Source: Candidatus Kaiserbacteria bacterium (GTDB taxonomy: Bacteria > Patescibacteria > Paceibacteria > UBA9973 > UBA2103). From it: a DNA stretch of 64,000 nt. Under the pieces are notes generated by a model that worked only from the letters and a program-made list of their open reading frames with translations, made no database searches and had not been told where the DNA came from. The stretch spans positions 111,953 to 175,952 of the forward strand of contig JACPGH010000005.1 of the NCBI GenBank assembly GCA_016182485.1. The letters run 5' to 3'. How positions within the stretch are numbered: the first letter of the stretch is position 1; every line of letters begins with the position of its first letter. Below, in pieces: positions 25,298 to 33,543 of this stretch. Position numbers and translations under genes: made by a program.

Positions 25298-25996
25298 ATG
25301 AATATCAGGGGCATTTTGACCGATTTCGACGGAGTCCTCCTGGATTCATTCAGGGAAGGTCTCCGGCGCATCAAGCTTGTATGCGCTCTCCATGACCGCC
25401 CGTTCGGCCGAGAGACACGAAAGGAGCTGTTCAACCGCTGGGGCCTGCCCGGCATCGAACTGCTCATGCAGTGTCTCGGCGTGAACGAGACGCTCGCGCG
25501 CCGGATGTACATTGATTGGGAAAGACTCGATAAGGCAGATCCACCGCCGCTTGTTCCCGGTGCTCGTGAGGTGCTCGTCTGGCTGCGTCAGAACGGATTC
25601 AAGGTCGCGCTCATCACGTCCCGTCATCGCGCAAATCTGCTCGAGGTACTCGACCAACTCGATCTTGAACGAGAATTCGCGGTGGTAACAGCGAAAGAGG
25701 ACGTGCCGGGATACCACAAGCCGGATCCGCGCGTGTTCCGCCACGCGCTCGAGGCGCTCGAGGCGCAATGCGGCATCTTAGCAAAGCAGTGCATCTTCGT
25801 CGGCGATACACCGAGCGACACGGTCGCTGGACACAATGCAGAACTCGAGACACTCATCGTGCAGACGGGACCGTACATGCTCGAGCACATCGAGCGGTAT
25901 CCGGTCGCTCTCGGAAACGTCTTGAAATCCATTGACGATCTCCCGTACTGGATCGAGCGACGTCACGATGGCCCGCTCAAGATTCTGTACGGGTAG
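25298..25996 (+). CDS. HAD-family phosphatase (Gph-like)
   Basis: The 232 residues are a haloacid dehalogenase hydrolase. Motif I is LTDFDGVLLDSF with the nucleophile Asp, motif II is ALITSRH, motif III is the Lys in YHKPDPRVF, and motif IV is IFVGDTPSDTVAG. A helical cap follows motif I, as in phosphoglycolate phosphatase or pyrophosphatase types; the substrate is not evident. A GGGAGGAG Shine-Dalgarno lies 5 bases before the ATG, and a 12-base-pair terminator follows at 25998, so it belongs to the SD-led, GC-rich class. Confidence 0.9.
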   Translation: MNIRGILTDFDGVLLDSFREGLRRIKLVCALHDRPFGRETRKELFNRWGLPGIELLMQCLGVNETLARRMYIDWERLDKADPPPLVPGAREVLVWLRQNGFKVALITSRHRANLLEVLDQLDLEREFAVVTAKEDVPGYHKPDPRVFRHALEALEAQCGILAKQCIFVGDTPSDTVAGHNAELETLIVQTGPYMLEHIERYPVALGNVLKSIDDLPYWIERRHDGPLKILYG

Positions 25997-25997
25997 C

Positions 25998-26024
25998 CGC
26001 CCCGGCGCGCGACGCGCCGGGGCG
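25998..26024 (+). terminator. Hairpin terminator after the HAD gene
   Basis: CGCCCCGGCGCG (25998-26009) and CGCGCCGGGGCG (26013-26024) are perfect 12-base arms with loop CGA. CTCTATTT follows. Confidence 0.8.
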
Positions 26025-26049
26025 CTCTATTTAGGGGTACAATAACCCC

Positions 26050-26412
26050 ATGAACGTATTTCAAAAACGCATCAAGAAGTTCGCCGAAGACCGAGATTGG
26101 GGGCAATTCCATAATCCGAAAGACCTGCTTCTCGGCATTGTAGAAGAAATAGGGGAGATACGAAATATAGTTAAATGGGAGCAGGATCCGCAGGTTCTCA
26201 AGAAAGTTTTGCACAAAAATAAGAAGGAACTCGAAGATAACATAGGCGATATTTATTGGTTTTTAGCACTATTAGCGAACGAGAACGGCGTGAACATAGA
26301 TACTGCTATCGACGGCGTTATAAAGAAAAACATCAAGCGCTTTCCGATAAAAGATACGAAGTCGCGCCACACCAATATCCATCTGGGCGGCAAAGATGAG
26401 CAGTACGCGTAG
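26050..26412 (+). CDS. MazG-like nucleotide pyrophosphohydrolase
   Basis: The 120 residues match the all-alpha NTP pyrophosphatase (MazG-like/dCTPase) family, which removes unwanted dNTPs. The metal-binding pattern is EEIGEIRNIVKW followed by ELEDNIGDIYWFL, giving the ExxE and ExxD pairs. FAEDRDWGQFHNPKDLLLGI is the substrate-binding N-terminal block. TACAAT at 26038-26043, 6 bases before the ATG, marks a leaderless gene. Confidence 0.92.
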   Translation: MNVFQKRIKKFAEDRDWGQFHNPKDLLLGIVEEIGEIRNIVKWEQDPQVLKKVLHKNKKELEDNIGDIYWFLALLANENGVNIDTAIDGVIKKNIKRFPIKDTKSRHTNIHLGGKDEQYA

Positions 26413-26414
26413 AC

Positions 26415-26798
26415 TTACTGTTGGTTTCTTTTGTTCTCGCGCTCCTGCACGGCGTCTTCGTCCATGCCGAAGTGGTGGGCGAATTCGTGCCAGATGGTGT
26501 CCGCGATAACATCGCGCACATCTATAGCGTCCCCTCGCGCCGCCGTTTCAATCGGATTTTGAAAAAGCGTTATGGTATCTGGCGGAACGACGGTATCTTC
26601 GTAGTTACGAGCCGTGAGCGGCACGCCGTGGTAATAGCCGAGCAGGGTTTCGCCGCCACTTAACCCTTCGAGTCGGCGCACTTCCTCAGACGGCTCATCT
26701 TCTATAAGAATTGCGACATTACGTATTTTTTCACGCACTGCCGCTGGAAGGCGTTCGCATCCTTCGCGCACCAGTTTTTCGAATTTCGTACGCTCCAT
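26415..26798 (-). CDS. Zincin-like metallopeptidase family protein (PF06262)
   Basis: The 127 residues begin MERTKFEKLVREGCERLP. Zinc is bound by IWHEFAHHFGMDE, an HExxHxxGxxD/E site near residue 107. The block TLLGYYHGVPLT and the spacing identify the small intracellular metallopeptidase family of unknown substrate. The stop codon lies 3 bases from the convergent MazG-like gene. I start at the ATG 26798; the upstream ATG would fall in the tRNA-Lys gene. Confidence 0.88.
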   Translation of the reverse strand: MERTKFEKLVREGCERLPAAVREKIRNVAILIEDEPSEEVRRLEGLSGGETLLGYYHGVPLTARNYEDTVVPPDTITLFQNPIETAARGDAIDVRDVIADTIWHEFAHHFGMDEDAVQERENKRNQQ

Positions 26799-26807
26799 GT
26801 GTATGTG

Positions 26808-26881
26808 TGCGCCCAGATGGATTTGAACCATCGACCTGCCGCTTAAAAGGCGGATGCTCTACCAGACTGAGCTATGGGCGC
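26808..26881 (-). tRNA. tRNA-Lys (UUU)
   Basis: The minus strand folds as a full cloverleaf. The acceptor GCGCCCA pairs with the 3' end, the D arm is AGCTCAGTCTGGTAGAGC, the anticodon loop CTTTTAA carries TTT, and the T arm contains GGTTCAAATCC. CCA is not encoded. It lies 9 bases upstream of the metallopeptidase gene. Confidence 0.95.
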
Positions 26882-26946
26882 GAAGTGAGGAACGAAGAAC
26901 GAATGCACCTCTCTACTTACAACTTATCACTTACTGCTTATACCTT

Positions 26947-27897
26947 CTAGTACGAGAACGCGTCTACCGTATTGCCCTGCGCGTCGACCAGGCGCACCAC
27001 CTCGAGCCGCGAACGCCATAGGGGCGCCGTGCGGCCGAGGTATACGCGCCAGGTGTCGCCTTTGAAATTCGCGTCGTTCTGATGCGCGGAAACGCAGCCG
27101 TTGTAATTCAAATACTTCACCATGAAGGCCCCGCAGGCACTCGAGACCGAGACTGGCGGCGAGAGCGCGACCTGGCAGCGAGAGAGCTTGTCGACGTAAT
27201 CGATGCAGGAGGGATCGCGGATGTACTGCGCGCCGTAATAGGCGCGCAGCTCGTCGCTCGGCGCGGGGCATATTTGCGGCAGAGCCGGCGAGAAGGTCTG
27301 GTACGCCGCAAAATAGCCGATGCATTTGTTCTCGCGGAAAGAGGCGCCGATGGGCGACTGCCCAGAGAATATTGTCGCGCGCATGCCTGGCTTAAGGATT
27401 ATGTCCTCCGCCGCATTCACCGTGCCGCTTGTGGGCGTCTCTGTGCCCTTGGGGATCAAAGACCCGTTGCCGGTCGCTCCGCTTGAAAGAGACCAGCCGG
27501 AGATGTTGACCGGAGCTGACGCGTTCGAAGCGAGCGATATCTCGATGTATTCGGCGCTCGGGTTCGCGGAGCCTGCGCTCGAAATGTAATGATTCATACT
27601 CACCTGGCCGCGATAGAGCGAGGGTGTCCCGAAGGCGGTCGGCAAAGTCGGACCTAGCGTTCCTCCGGAACCGTCCAACGCTCCGCCGCCGCTTGAAGAG
27701 CCTGGCAGAGTTACGTTCGTGCCTCCGATGCCGAAGGGAGCGCGGGGCAGGGAAAGATAAGTCCCTCCCCCGAGCTGTCCCGGAAGCGAGAGCGTGGGGC
27801 CGGTGTATGCAATGGGATGAAATGGTCCGCCGACCGCTACCCAGACTAGGAATATGAAGGCGAAGATCCCGACGAAGAACCACGCATCGTGCTCCAT
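26947..27897 (-). CDS. Membrane-anchored lamin-tail-like surface protein
   Basis: The 316 residues have one N-terminal membrane helix (WFFVGIFAFIFLVWVAVGG), then a Gly/Ser-rich linker. A segment from about residue 105 (AEYIEISLASNASAPVNISG, WSLSS, ILKPGMRATIFSG) resembles lamin tail domains common on CPR cell surfaces. A second part has six Cys. TAGTAT (minus strand, 27909-27904) is 6 bases before the ATG, directly next to a CTAG repeat. Function unknown. Confidence 0.7.
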   Translation of the reverse strand: MEHDAWFFVGIFAFIFLVWVAVGGPFHPIAYTGPTLSLPGQLGGGTYLSLPRAPFGIGGTNVTLPGSSSGGGALDGSGGTLGPTLPTAFGTPSLYRGQVSMNHYISSAGSANPSAEYIEISLASNASAPVNISGWSLSSGATGNGSLIPKGTETPTSGTVNAAEDIILKPGMRATIFSGQSPIGASFRENKCIGYFAAYQTFSPALPQICPAPSDELRAYYGAQYIRDPSCIDYVDKLSRCQVALSPPVSVSSACGAFMVKYLNYNGCVSAHQNDANFKGDTWRVYLGRTAPLWRSRLEVVRLVDAQGNTVDAFSY

Positions 27898-27911
27898 GGA
27901 GAAATACTAAC

Positions 27912-27936
27912 AGGCGCTAGGCTTTAGGCGCTAGCT
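27912..27936. repeat. CTAG-rich repeat upstream of the lamin-tail-like gene
   Basis: AGGCGCTAGGCTTTAGGCGC starts this 25-base copy. With the inverted copy at 27953-27976 it can form an 18-base-pair hairpin (CTAGGCTTTAGGCGCTAG against CTAGCGCCTAAAGCCTAG). Confidence 0.8.
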
Positions 27937-27952
27937 AATCCGAAAAAACTAC

Positions 27953-27976
27953 TAAAGCCTAGCGCCTAAAGCCTAG
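27953..27976. repeat. CTAG-rich repeat forming the murE 3' end
   Basis: TAAAGCCTAGCGCCTAAAGC begins this copy. It supplies the last codons and the stop of murE (residues GFRR), so the repeat has replaced or extended the native C-terminus. Confidence 0.8.
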
Positions 27977-29251
27977 TTTCTCTAGTTCTTCGCGCACTAC
28001 GCTCGCGTCGTCCCACGGTTCTTTCGCCCCTTTAGCGCCCATGATGTACGGGTCGGTGCCTTTGCCGGAAATCAAGACGGCTACATCGCGCTTATCCTGA
28101 GCGAGCGAAGCGAGTCGAAGGGCCGCGCGGATTGCTTCCCGTCTGTCCATGATTATCTCGGGCTTACGCGCCATGCCTTTTGCCATCGCGAGAACTATGG
28201 CTCGCGGATCCTCGTCATACGGATCTTCATTCGTGAGGATCACGGTGTCGCACGCTTCATCGGCGATGCGGCCCATCTCGGGCCGCTTCCAGGTATCGCG
28301 GCCGCCGCCGGTGTTCCCGAGCACGCAGATCTTTCGCCGGTCCGGGTACGCGCTATAGAGAGCCCGGAGGGAATCGGGCGTATGCGCGTAGTCCACGATG
28401 GCCAAGAAGTCCTGCCCGGCTTCGATCCGTTCGAGACGGCCGCGCACTATTGGGAGATGCGCGAGCGCCTTAGCGGCAGTTGCGAGAGGCACTCCAAAAG
28501 CTTCGCACAGCTTGATCGCCGCGAGCGCGTTCATCGCGTTAAAAATGCCGGGCAAAGGCAGTGAGAACGGAGCGCTTCCGTATTCGAAGCTGACTCCGCG
28601 TTCGCCGTTGCGCACGTTCGCGAGTTCTGTTTCGCTGAATCCGATAGGTCTGGCTACACGCGCGTTCAGAAAGGCGCGGCTCTCCGGCACATCCCAATTG
28701 GCGACAAGGACTCCGTGTTTCTTCGCAGAGCGCTCGAGCGTTGCGACAATGGCGCGCTTGGCGGCCACGTACTTTTCGAAGGAGCCGTGGCTCTCGATAT
28801 GCTCGCGCTGGATATTCGTAACTATGAGCCCATTGAGAGCGAGGAACCAATGCCGGTGTTGCAGGACGCTCTCAGAGGTCACCTCGATGACGAAATGCGT
28901 GCAGCCGGCAGCGAGCGCCTTGCGCATGAAGGCTTGGACGAAGCCGCGGCCCTGAAGGGTCATCTTGTAGGGATTCGGGCGCGATTCATCCTCAATAGCG
29001 AAGCGAATGGTGGAAACCAAGGCTGTCTTGTGTCCCGCCTGCCGCAAAATCGAAAAAACCAATTCGCAAGTAGTAGATTTGCCTTTCGTTCCCGTAACCC
29101 CTATTACGACAAGGCGACGGGCGGGGAATCGATACGACAAGGTCATAAGAAGCGCGAGTGCCCGGTGATACAGCGGGCGCAGAGGTCGTACGGCCGCCTC
29201 CGGGACTACCTTCTTCATGAGACGAACCGCCCAGCTGATCAGTCCGTACAT
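27959..29251 (-). CDS. murE: UDP-N-acetylmuramyl-peptide ligase (MurE type)
   Basis: Mur ligases add amino acids to the peptidoglycan stem peptide. The 430 residues contain the ATP site IGVTGTKGKSTTCEL, EVTSESVLQHRHWFL, NIQREHIESHGS, FLAIVDYAHTPDSLRA and the C-terminal NEDPYDEDPRAIV. The N-terminal UDP-binding domain is nearly absent: only about 46 residues precede the P-loop, against about 100 in usual MurE. The DNPR motif of meso-DAP enzymes is replaced by NEDPYDED, so the amino acid added cannot be deduced. It begins 2 bases after the ruvA stop codon. Confidence 0.88.
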   Translation of the reverse strand: MYGLISWAVRLMKKVVPEAAVRPLRPLYHRALALLMTLSYRFPARRLVVIGVTGTKGKSTTCELVFSILRQAGHKTALVSTIRFAIEDESRPNPYKMTLQGRGFVQAFMRKALAAGCTHFVIEVTSESVLQHRHWFLALNGLIVTNIQREHIESHGSFEKYVAAKRAIVATLERSAKKHGVLVANWDVPESRAFLNARVARPIGFSETELANVRNGERGVSFEYGSAPFSLPLPGIFNAMNALAAIKLCEAFGVPLATAAKALAHLPIVRGRLERIEAGQDFLAIVDYAHTPDSLRALYSAYPDRRKICVLGNTGGGRDTWKRPEMGRIADEACDTVILTNEDPYDEDPRAIVLAMAKGMARKPEIIMDRREAIRAALRLASLAQDKRDVAVLISGKGTDPYIMGAKGAKEPWDDASVVREELEKLGFRR

Positions 29252-29253
29252 AC

Positions 29254-29796
29254 TTAATGCGCCGAAAGGGCGGCTTTAAGCCTGGCCTCCTTGCCTACTG
29301 CACTCTCGGGAATTGCGCCGAGTGCTTTGCGCGCTTCGCGCTCGGTGTACCCAAGTGCGACGAGCGTGTCGAACACCTCGCCATCGGAACCGCTGTGCCC
29401 TGCGTCCCCCATCTTTTCTGATAGTTCGACAAGCAGTTTCTCGGCGCTTTTTTTCCCGATACCGACCACTTTGGTGAGATACGCGAGGTCGCGCTTCGCT
29501 ATCGCGCCTTCGAGAGCGCCTCGCGGAGCGCGGCGCAGGTAGGAGAGGGCGGTTTTGGGGCCAATGCCCGAAACGCTAAGCAGTTTTTCGAAAAAATCCC
29601 GGTCCTCCGGGTCGCGGAAGCCATAGAGCTCCAGGCCGTCCTGTTTGACCGCCAGGTGTGTTGAGAGCGCCGCCTCACTGCCGACGAGAAGCGCCTGCGG
29701 CGCGCTCATAAACACCTCCACTCCGAAACCTGCTACCTCGATAACAGCGCTCGTGAGCCCCGCTTCGAGCACCTTCCCGCGGATTTGCCGGATCAT
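29254..29796 (-). CDS. ruvA: Holliday junction helicase subunit RuvA
   Basis: RuvA binds four-way junctions and loads RuvB. The 180 residues show the OB fold (MIRQIRGKVLEAGLTSAVIE), helix-hairpin-helix motifs LLSVSGIGPKTALSYL and LTKVVGIGKKSAEKLLVEL, and the C-terminal domain III (FDTLVALGYTEREARKAL). I start at 29796 because TATCAT (minus strand, 29808-29803) is 6 bases upstream and the family begins MI; the ATG at 29811 would lie in a CTAG repeat. Confidence 0.95.
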   Translation of the reverse strand: MIRQIRGKVLEAGLTSAVIEVAGFGVEVFMSAPQALLVGSEAALSTHLAVKQDGLELYGFRDPEDRDFFEKLLSVSGIGPKTALSYLRRAPRGALEGAIAKRDLAYLTKVVGIGKKSAEKLLVELSEKMGDAGHSGSDGEVFDTLVALGYTEREARKALGAIPESAVGKEARLKAALSAH

Positions 29797-29810
29797 AAAG
29801 GAATGATACA

Positions 29811-29835
29811 AGCACTAGGCTCTAGGTACTAGCAG
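29811..29835. repeat. CTAG-rich repeat upstream of ruvA
   Basis: AGCACTAGGCTCTAGGTACT starts this diverged copy. Its edge lies 2 bases from the ruvA -10 box. Confidence 0.7.
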
Positions 29836-29881
29836 AGATATTTGTTGCGCGAATCACACATATGCCGTACATTAGCCGAGT

Positions 29882-30148
29882 ATGGCAATCACCAGTTCCG
29901 CCAAGAAGGCAGCCAGAGTAGCGGCGCGTAAGCGCGTTTTTAACGTACGTCGCGCAAACGCGCTCCACGGCGCCACTAAGTCGCTCACGCAGGCGCTGGC
30001 CGCTAAAGATGTTGCAGGTGCCGAGAAATTGCTCCCTGCCGCTTATAAGGCGATAGACAAGGCCTATAAGCGCGGCGTCATCAAAGGCAACACGGCAGCC
30101 CGCAAGAAATCCCGCCTCGCCCTCGCTATCGCCCGCGCCCGAGCTTAA
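29882..30148 (+). CDS. rpsT: 30S ribosomal protein bS20
   Basis: The 88 residues have the bS20 pattern: MAITSSAKKAARVAARKRVF, an AAYKAIDKAYKRGVIKGNTA block with the conserved KGVIHKNxAARKKSRL-like signature, and a basic helical rest. bS20 is a primary 16S rRNA binder of the small subunit. TACATT at 29868-29873 is 8 bases before the ATG, so the gene is leaderless. Confidence 0.95.
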   Translation: MAITSSAKKAARVAARKRVFNVRRANALHGATKSLTQALAAKDVAGAEKLLPAAYKAIDKAYKRGVIKGNTAARKKSRLALAIARARA

Positions 30149-30202
30149 ATTTTCTGGCGACGCAACCCTCGAAAGCTTGCCAATGTGCTACACTTGGCAT
30201 CT

Positions 30203-30499
30203 ATGAAGCGCGGGAATAAAAAGCCCTCTCCAAAAAACGCTCCCTCCAAGGACATGAGCGTCTCGGAACTCGCAGGGATGGTTGCGCGAGGATTCGCGGA
30301 AGTCAGTCAAGACTTCAAGGATGTCCGGCGGGAAATGGATGAGGGCTTCGCGAGAGTAGATGGGCGCGTCAACATTCTCGAACATAAAGTCGATAGGATA
30401 CAGGACTCGGTGAATGAACTCACCTATGATTCGCGCAAGACGCGCACGCGCCTCGAAAATCTGGAATTGAAAGTATTCGGCTCGATCCAAGAGCCGTAG
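30203..30499 (+). CDS. Small coiled-coil protein
   Basis: I do not recognise a specific family. The 98 residues have a basic N-terminus and then heptad-like repeats (FKDVRREMDEGFARVDGRVN, LEHKVDRIQDSVNEL, TRLENLELKVFG), as in many small CPR proteins of unknown role. TACACT at 30189-30194 with an 8-base gap supports the ATG at 30203 over 30185. Confidence 0.7.
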   Translation: MKRGNKKPSPKNAPSKDMSVSELAGMVARGFAEVSQDFKDVRREMDEGFARVDGRVNILEHKVDRIQDSVNELTYDSRKTRTRLENLELKVFGSIQEP

Positions 30500-30682
30500 T
30501 TTCAGTATTGTGCAGTATTCTTGAATTAATCCGAACGCGTTTCGCCGCCTGCGGCGGCGAGGAAGTCCCCCCGCGAAAATTCAGAAAGGCGGCGGCCTGT
30601 ACTGAGCGAAGTCGAAGTGAGCCGCACCGCTGACAATTTCAAGTTTTTCTTTGGCGGCAAATTCAGAAATAAAAACTCTATG
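30500..30682. other. Repeat-rich spacer without a gene
   Basis: The spacer contains a CGCCGC/GCGGCG palindrome (about 30541-30555), the sequence TGTACTGAGCGAAGTCGAAG (30597-30616), and two diverged copies of AAATTCAGAAA. No coding frame was seen. It may hold decayed palindromic elements. Confidence 0.5.
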
Positions 30683-31393
30683 CTAATCGTAATACGGCAA
30701 CAAATTATTAACTTCATTACCCTCGGCAAGCACTCTGCTGATGTTGAAAGCATAAGCTCCTGCTTGGGATATAGTTTCGCGAGATCTCACCAATTGCGCA
30801 GGAGTTTTCTGTTGTTGGTTCGCCCAGTTTGGATATAGTAACAAATCTCTTTCTATGACCCATTGCCCACCAACTTTATCAATTTTTGCGGGAGTTAAAA
30901 GTTTCGATATCGAACTCGGCATTTGTGCATATGAATCGCTCGGTTCAATACCAGAAATAGGATTTGGTTTTAGTAAATGCCTCGTTGGTTCAGTAGTAAA
31001 AAACTTTACGAACGCAGAAGCTTGTTCCTTGGTATTAACCTGGCCAGTTATAAGAGAAAGTTCATCGACACCTTTTACTTGTGTAATATTTCCACTAGAA
31101 ACTTCTAAATCAAATAATTTTCCCATAGGAACGATGCTCGCATCGTATTCCATATATAACTTGTGGCCAGACTTTAGAGGAAAATTGACGGACAAAATTT
31201 TACCATTCAAAGATTGTGGTGTTATCGGCGCTATAGGGTTATTACCTGTCGTAACTACAGGTTGCTGGGGTGGAGGATTTGTAGTGGTTGGCGAAATATT
31301 TGGTGCAGAAATATTTTTAGAGACAAAAAAGTATGTTATTGCACCCAGAGCTACAATTAGCACCAGTATCAACACGATATTTTTTTGATTCAT
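30683..31393 (-). CDS. Membrane-anchored protein, AT-rich
   Basis: No family was recognised. The 236 residues have one N-terminal membrane helix (IVLILVLIVALGAITYFFVS) and a Thr/Pro linker (SPTTTNPPPQQPVV). The extracellular domain of about 170 residues includes SGHKLYMEYDASIVP and QASAFVKFFTTEP. Codon use is clearly more AT-rich than around it, suggesting later acquisition. Confidence 0.7.
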   Translation of the reverse strand: MNQKNIVLILVLIVALGAITYFFVSKNISAPNISPTTTNPPPQQPVVTTGNNPIAPITPQSLNGKILSVNFPLKSGHKLYMEYDASIVPMGKLFDLEVSSGNITQVKGVDELSLITGQVNTKEQASAFVKFFTTEPTRHLLKPNPISGIEPSDSYAQMPSSISKLLTPAKIDKVGGQWVIERDLLLYPNWANQQQKTPAQLVRSRETISQAGAYAFNISRVLAEGNEVNNLLPYYD

Positions 31394-31631
31394 ATATTAT
31401 TCGTTAATAATTTTAGATTTTATGATTAAAAAATTTTCTTTCCCCTCTCCTTCGCTAAAAGCTACGGACGGGCACGGCAAGCCGACGTTTTTCTACGGGT
31501 TCTTTTGCGGTTTTGAGCGGTGCGGCTCTGATCAATCATACCACCTCTCTTGTCCAGTGCTCGCGCCGTGACGCTTGCTTCCTAGGAGCGAATCTGATAT
31601 AATCTCATATATCCCCTATACGAGATTAGTT
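31394..31631. promoter_or_regulatory. Divergent spacer with the Fic gene promoter
   Basis: TATAAT at 31598-31603 should drive the Fic gene with a leader of about 20 bases. The left 40 bases are very AT-rich. No convincing coding frame or RNA gene was seen. Confidence 0.5.
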
Positions 31632-32684
31632 ATGAATAAACTCGACAAAAGAATACTAGAGCTGCCCACTTCGATATTAGATGTGCTCAGTCGGATCGAC
31701 GAACTCAAAGGGCAGTGGGTCGGCGGGGCGCAGTTGAATCCCCAAGTATTGGGGAGATTGAAGCGTTCCACACTCGTCACATCAACGGGGGCGTCGACCC
31801 GCATTGAAGGCGCGAAACTATCGGACGAAGATGTGGAGAAATTGATGCGGGGGCTCTCAATGCAAAAATTCGCCGACCGCGACAAGCAGGAAGTGAGGGG
31901 GTATTACGAATTGCTTGAAAACGTGTTCGCGGCGTGGGAGAAAATCCCCCTTACCGAGAGCACCGTCAAACATTTTCACAGCGAGCTGTTGAAGTACGTC
32001 GAGAAGGACACGCGGCATCGCGGAGAATACAAAAGAACCGAGAACCGCGTTGAGATGATCAACGAGGCCGGTGACTCGATCGGCGTTCTGTTCGACACCA
32101 CGCCGGCGTACCTCGCGCCCAAGGAGATGCAAGACTTGGTGGAGTGGACACGGGACGCGCTCCAAACGCGCCGCTACCATCCGCTGCTCGTCATAGGCAA
32201 CTTTCTCGTGGAGTTCTTGCAAATTCACCCGTTTCAAGACGGCAATGGGCGCTTGTCGCGCGTGCTCACCAACCTCATGATGCTTCAGGCGGGGTATTCA
32301 TACATGCCATATGTGTCGCATGAGAAATTGGTGGAGGACGATAAAGCCGATTACTATGTCGCGCTTCGCCGAAGCCAAAAGACTTTTAAAACTCAGTACG
32401 AGAAAGCAACTCCATGGTTAGAATTCTTCCTCAACGTACTGCTGGCACAGATCAAAGAAGCCATCGCCCTGTTGTCCCGCGAGAATATCGAAAGAATACT
32501 GTCACCCAAACAGCTTGCGGTGTGGCAGTACGTGGAGAAATCTGCGGAAGCGACGCCGCAAGAAATCTCAAAAGCAACCGGCGTATCGCGCCCGACCGTC
32601 TCCCAAGCGCTCACCGTACTCGTGCGTCTTAAGAAGGTCGAGCGTGTGGGTCAAGGCAGAACGACGCGGTATCGAAAGAGATAA
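31632..32684 (+). CDS. Fic family protein
   Basis: Fic proteins transfer AMP (or related groups) from nucleotides to target proteins. The 350 residues have a Fic_N domain with TSTGASTRIEGAKLSDEDVE (an inhibitory-helix-like (S/T)xxxE(G/N) region), the catalytic motif IHPFQDGNGRLSRVL near residue 197, and a C-terminal winged helix (QEISKATGVSRPTVSQAL). All catalytic residues are kept. I start at 31632; the upstream ATG at 31575 would precede the TATAAT. Confidence 0.92.
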   Translation: MNKLDKRILELPTSILDVLSRIDELKGQWVGGAQLNPQVLGRLKRSTLVTSTGASTRIEGAKLSDEDVEKLMRGLSMQKFADRDKQEVRGYYELLENVFAAWEKIPLTESTVKHFHSELLKYVEKDTRHRGEYKRTENRVEMINEAGDSIGVLFDTTPAYLAPKEMQDLVEWTRDALQTRRYHPLLVIGNFLVEFLQIHPFQDGNGRLSRVLTNLMMLQAGYSYMPYVSHEKLVEDDKADYYVALRRSQKTFKTQYEKATPWLEFFLNVLLAQIKEAIALLSRENIERILSPKQLAVWQYVEKSAEATPQEISKATGVSRPTVSQALTVLVRLKKVERVGQGRTTRYRKR

Positions 32685-32725
32685 TCGCCAACTGAGGCAC
32701 CTCGGTCACTTGAATTAACACTGGC

Positions 32726-32800
32726 TGGTGCTCTCGGACGGAATCGAACCGTCATTTCTTCCTTCGGAGGGAAGTGTCCTATCCGTTGAACGACGAGAGC
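32726..32800 (-). tRNA. tRNA-Arg (CCG)
   Basis: The minus strand gives acceptor GCTCTCG, anticodon stem CTTCC/GGAAG with loop CTCCGAA (anticodon CCG), and T loop GGTTCGATTCC. It is one of the few tRNAs here whose 3' CCA is encoded (ACCA at 32729-32726). Confidence 0.93.
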
Positions 32801-32814
32801 GAAGTGAGGTCATT

Positions 32815-32840
32815 AAGAATGATACCTTAGTATCATTCTT
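32815..32840. repeat. Hairpin between two tRNA-Arg genes
   Basis: AAGAATGATAC (32815-32825) and GTATCATTCTT (32830-32840) form a perfect 11-base stem with loop CTTA. A second hairpin (CTCGCGTATG / CATACGAGAG) follows at about 32855-32878. They may terminate or process the tRNA transcript. Confidence 0.55.
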
Positions 32841-32913
32841 ATGCACCGAACGAGCTCGCGTATGCCTACATACGAGAGCGAACATTTCAATCCTAACCCC
32901 AAAACGTTTTTTG

Positions 32914-32985
32914 TGCTCCCGGCCAGAATCGAACTGACATCGTCTCCTCCGCAAGGAGATGTCCTATCCATTGAACGACGGGAGC
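32914..32985 (-). tRNA. tRNA-Arg (GCG)
   Basis: The acceptor is GCTCCCG, the anticodon stem TCTCC/GGAGA, the loop TTGCGGA (anticodon GCG) and the T loop AGTTCGATTCT. Most bacteria read CGU/CGC with an ACG anticodon edited to inosine; here the gene encodes G34 directly. CCA is not encoded. Confidence 0.88.
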
Positions 32986-33006
32986 GCTTTTACAATATTA
33001 GATATA

Positions 33007-33480
33007 TCAGAACCCGAGCCAGGCCGCCAGCAAGTCGGCGAAGCCGTGGCGGTGCTCCGTCTCGTCAACATGCTGCAGGAAGTACGCGTACACCGCGTCG
33101 GCATCCACGCCCTCAAGCGGGATGACGAGGTGCGGCGAGAGCCAGCTATCGGTCTTGACCGAGAGGAGGGGAGGCAGCTGTCCCTCGATATCCTCTAGAG
33201 TGCAGAACGAGAGCATATGTTCGAACGTATGGAGCTCTTCGCCGATCATCAGCCCGCGCTCCGTGAGGCGAAAGCGGTGGGTCGCCGGCGGTTTCGCGGC
33301 GTGGAGAGCGAGGGTTACGGCCGCCACGATGATGAGGACGGCAAGGAGATAGTTGCTAAAGAGAGAAGCGGCGAAAGCGCCGGCGACGGCGATGATGCCG
33401 AGCGCCCAGTACCAGTCGGCGTTCCTCGGATTGTGGTCGTACTCCCTGCCTTCCCACTCGAAGAGAACGGTGCGGGACAT
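33007..33480 (-). CDS. Two-helix membrane protein with cytoplasmic domain
   Basis: No named family. The 157 residues have YWALGIIAVAGAFAASLF and LLAVLIIVAAVTLALHAA as two adjacent membrane helices. A soluble C-terminal domain follows (FRLTERGLMIGEELHTFEHM, DSWLSPHLVIPLEG), which resembles PH-like domains of small bacterial membrane proteins. TATACT (minus strand, 33493-33488), 7 bases before the ATG, fixes the start at 33480 rather than 33777. Confidence 0.72.
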   Translation of the reverse strand: MSRTVLFEWEGREYDHNPRNADWYWALGIIAVAGAFAASLFSNYLLAVLIIVAAVTLALHAAKPPATHRFRLTERGLMIGEELHTFEHMLSFCTLEDIEGQLPPLLSVKTDSWLSPHLVIPLEGVDADAVYAYFLQHVDETEHRHGFADLLAAWLGF

Positions 33481-33543
33481 TGGGGAAAGTATAGCATCGC
33501 TATCTGGGAAAAGTGCGCTACACTGCTGATAATAAAATTGGTA

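Noticed and set aside
30500..30682. A third copy of the 70-base hairpin element (CCGCGAAAATTCAGAAAGGC)
   Set aside because: Similarity is limited to a few bases, and the flanking duplication and paired stems are missing.
31421..31571. Possible small protein starting at ATG 31421
   Set aside because: The composition is irregular, and no promoter, SD or family pattern was seen.
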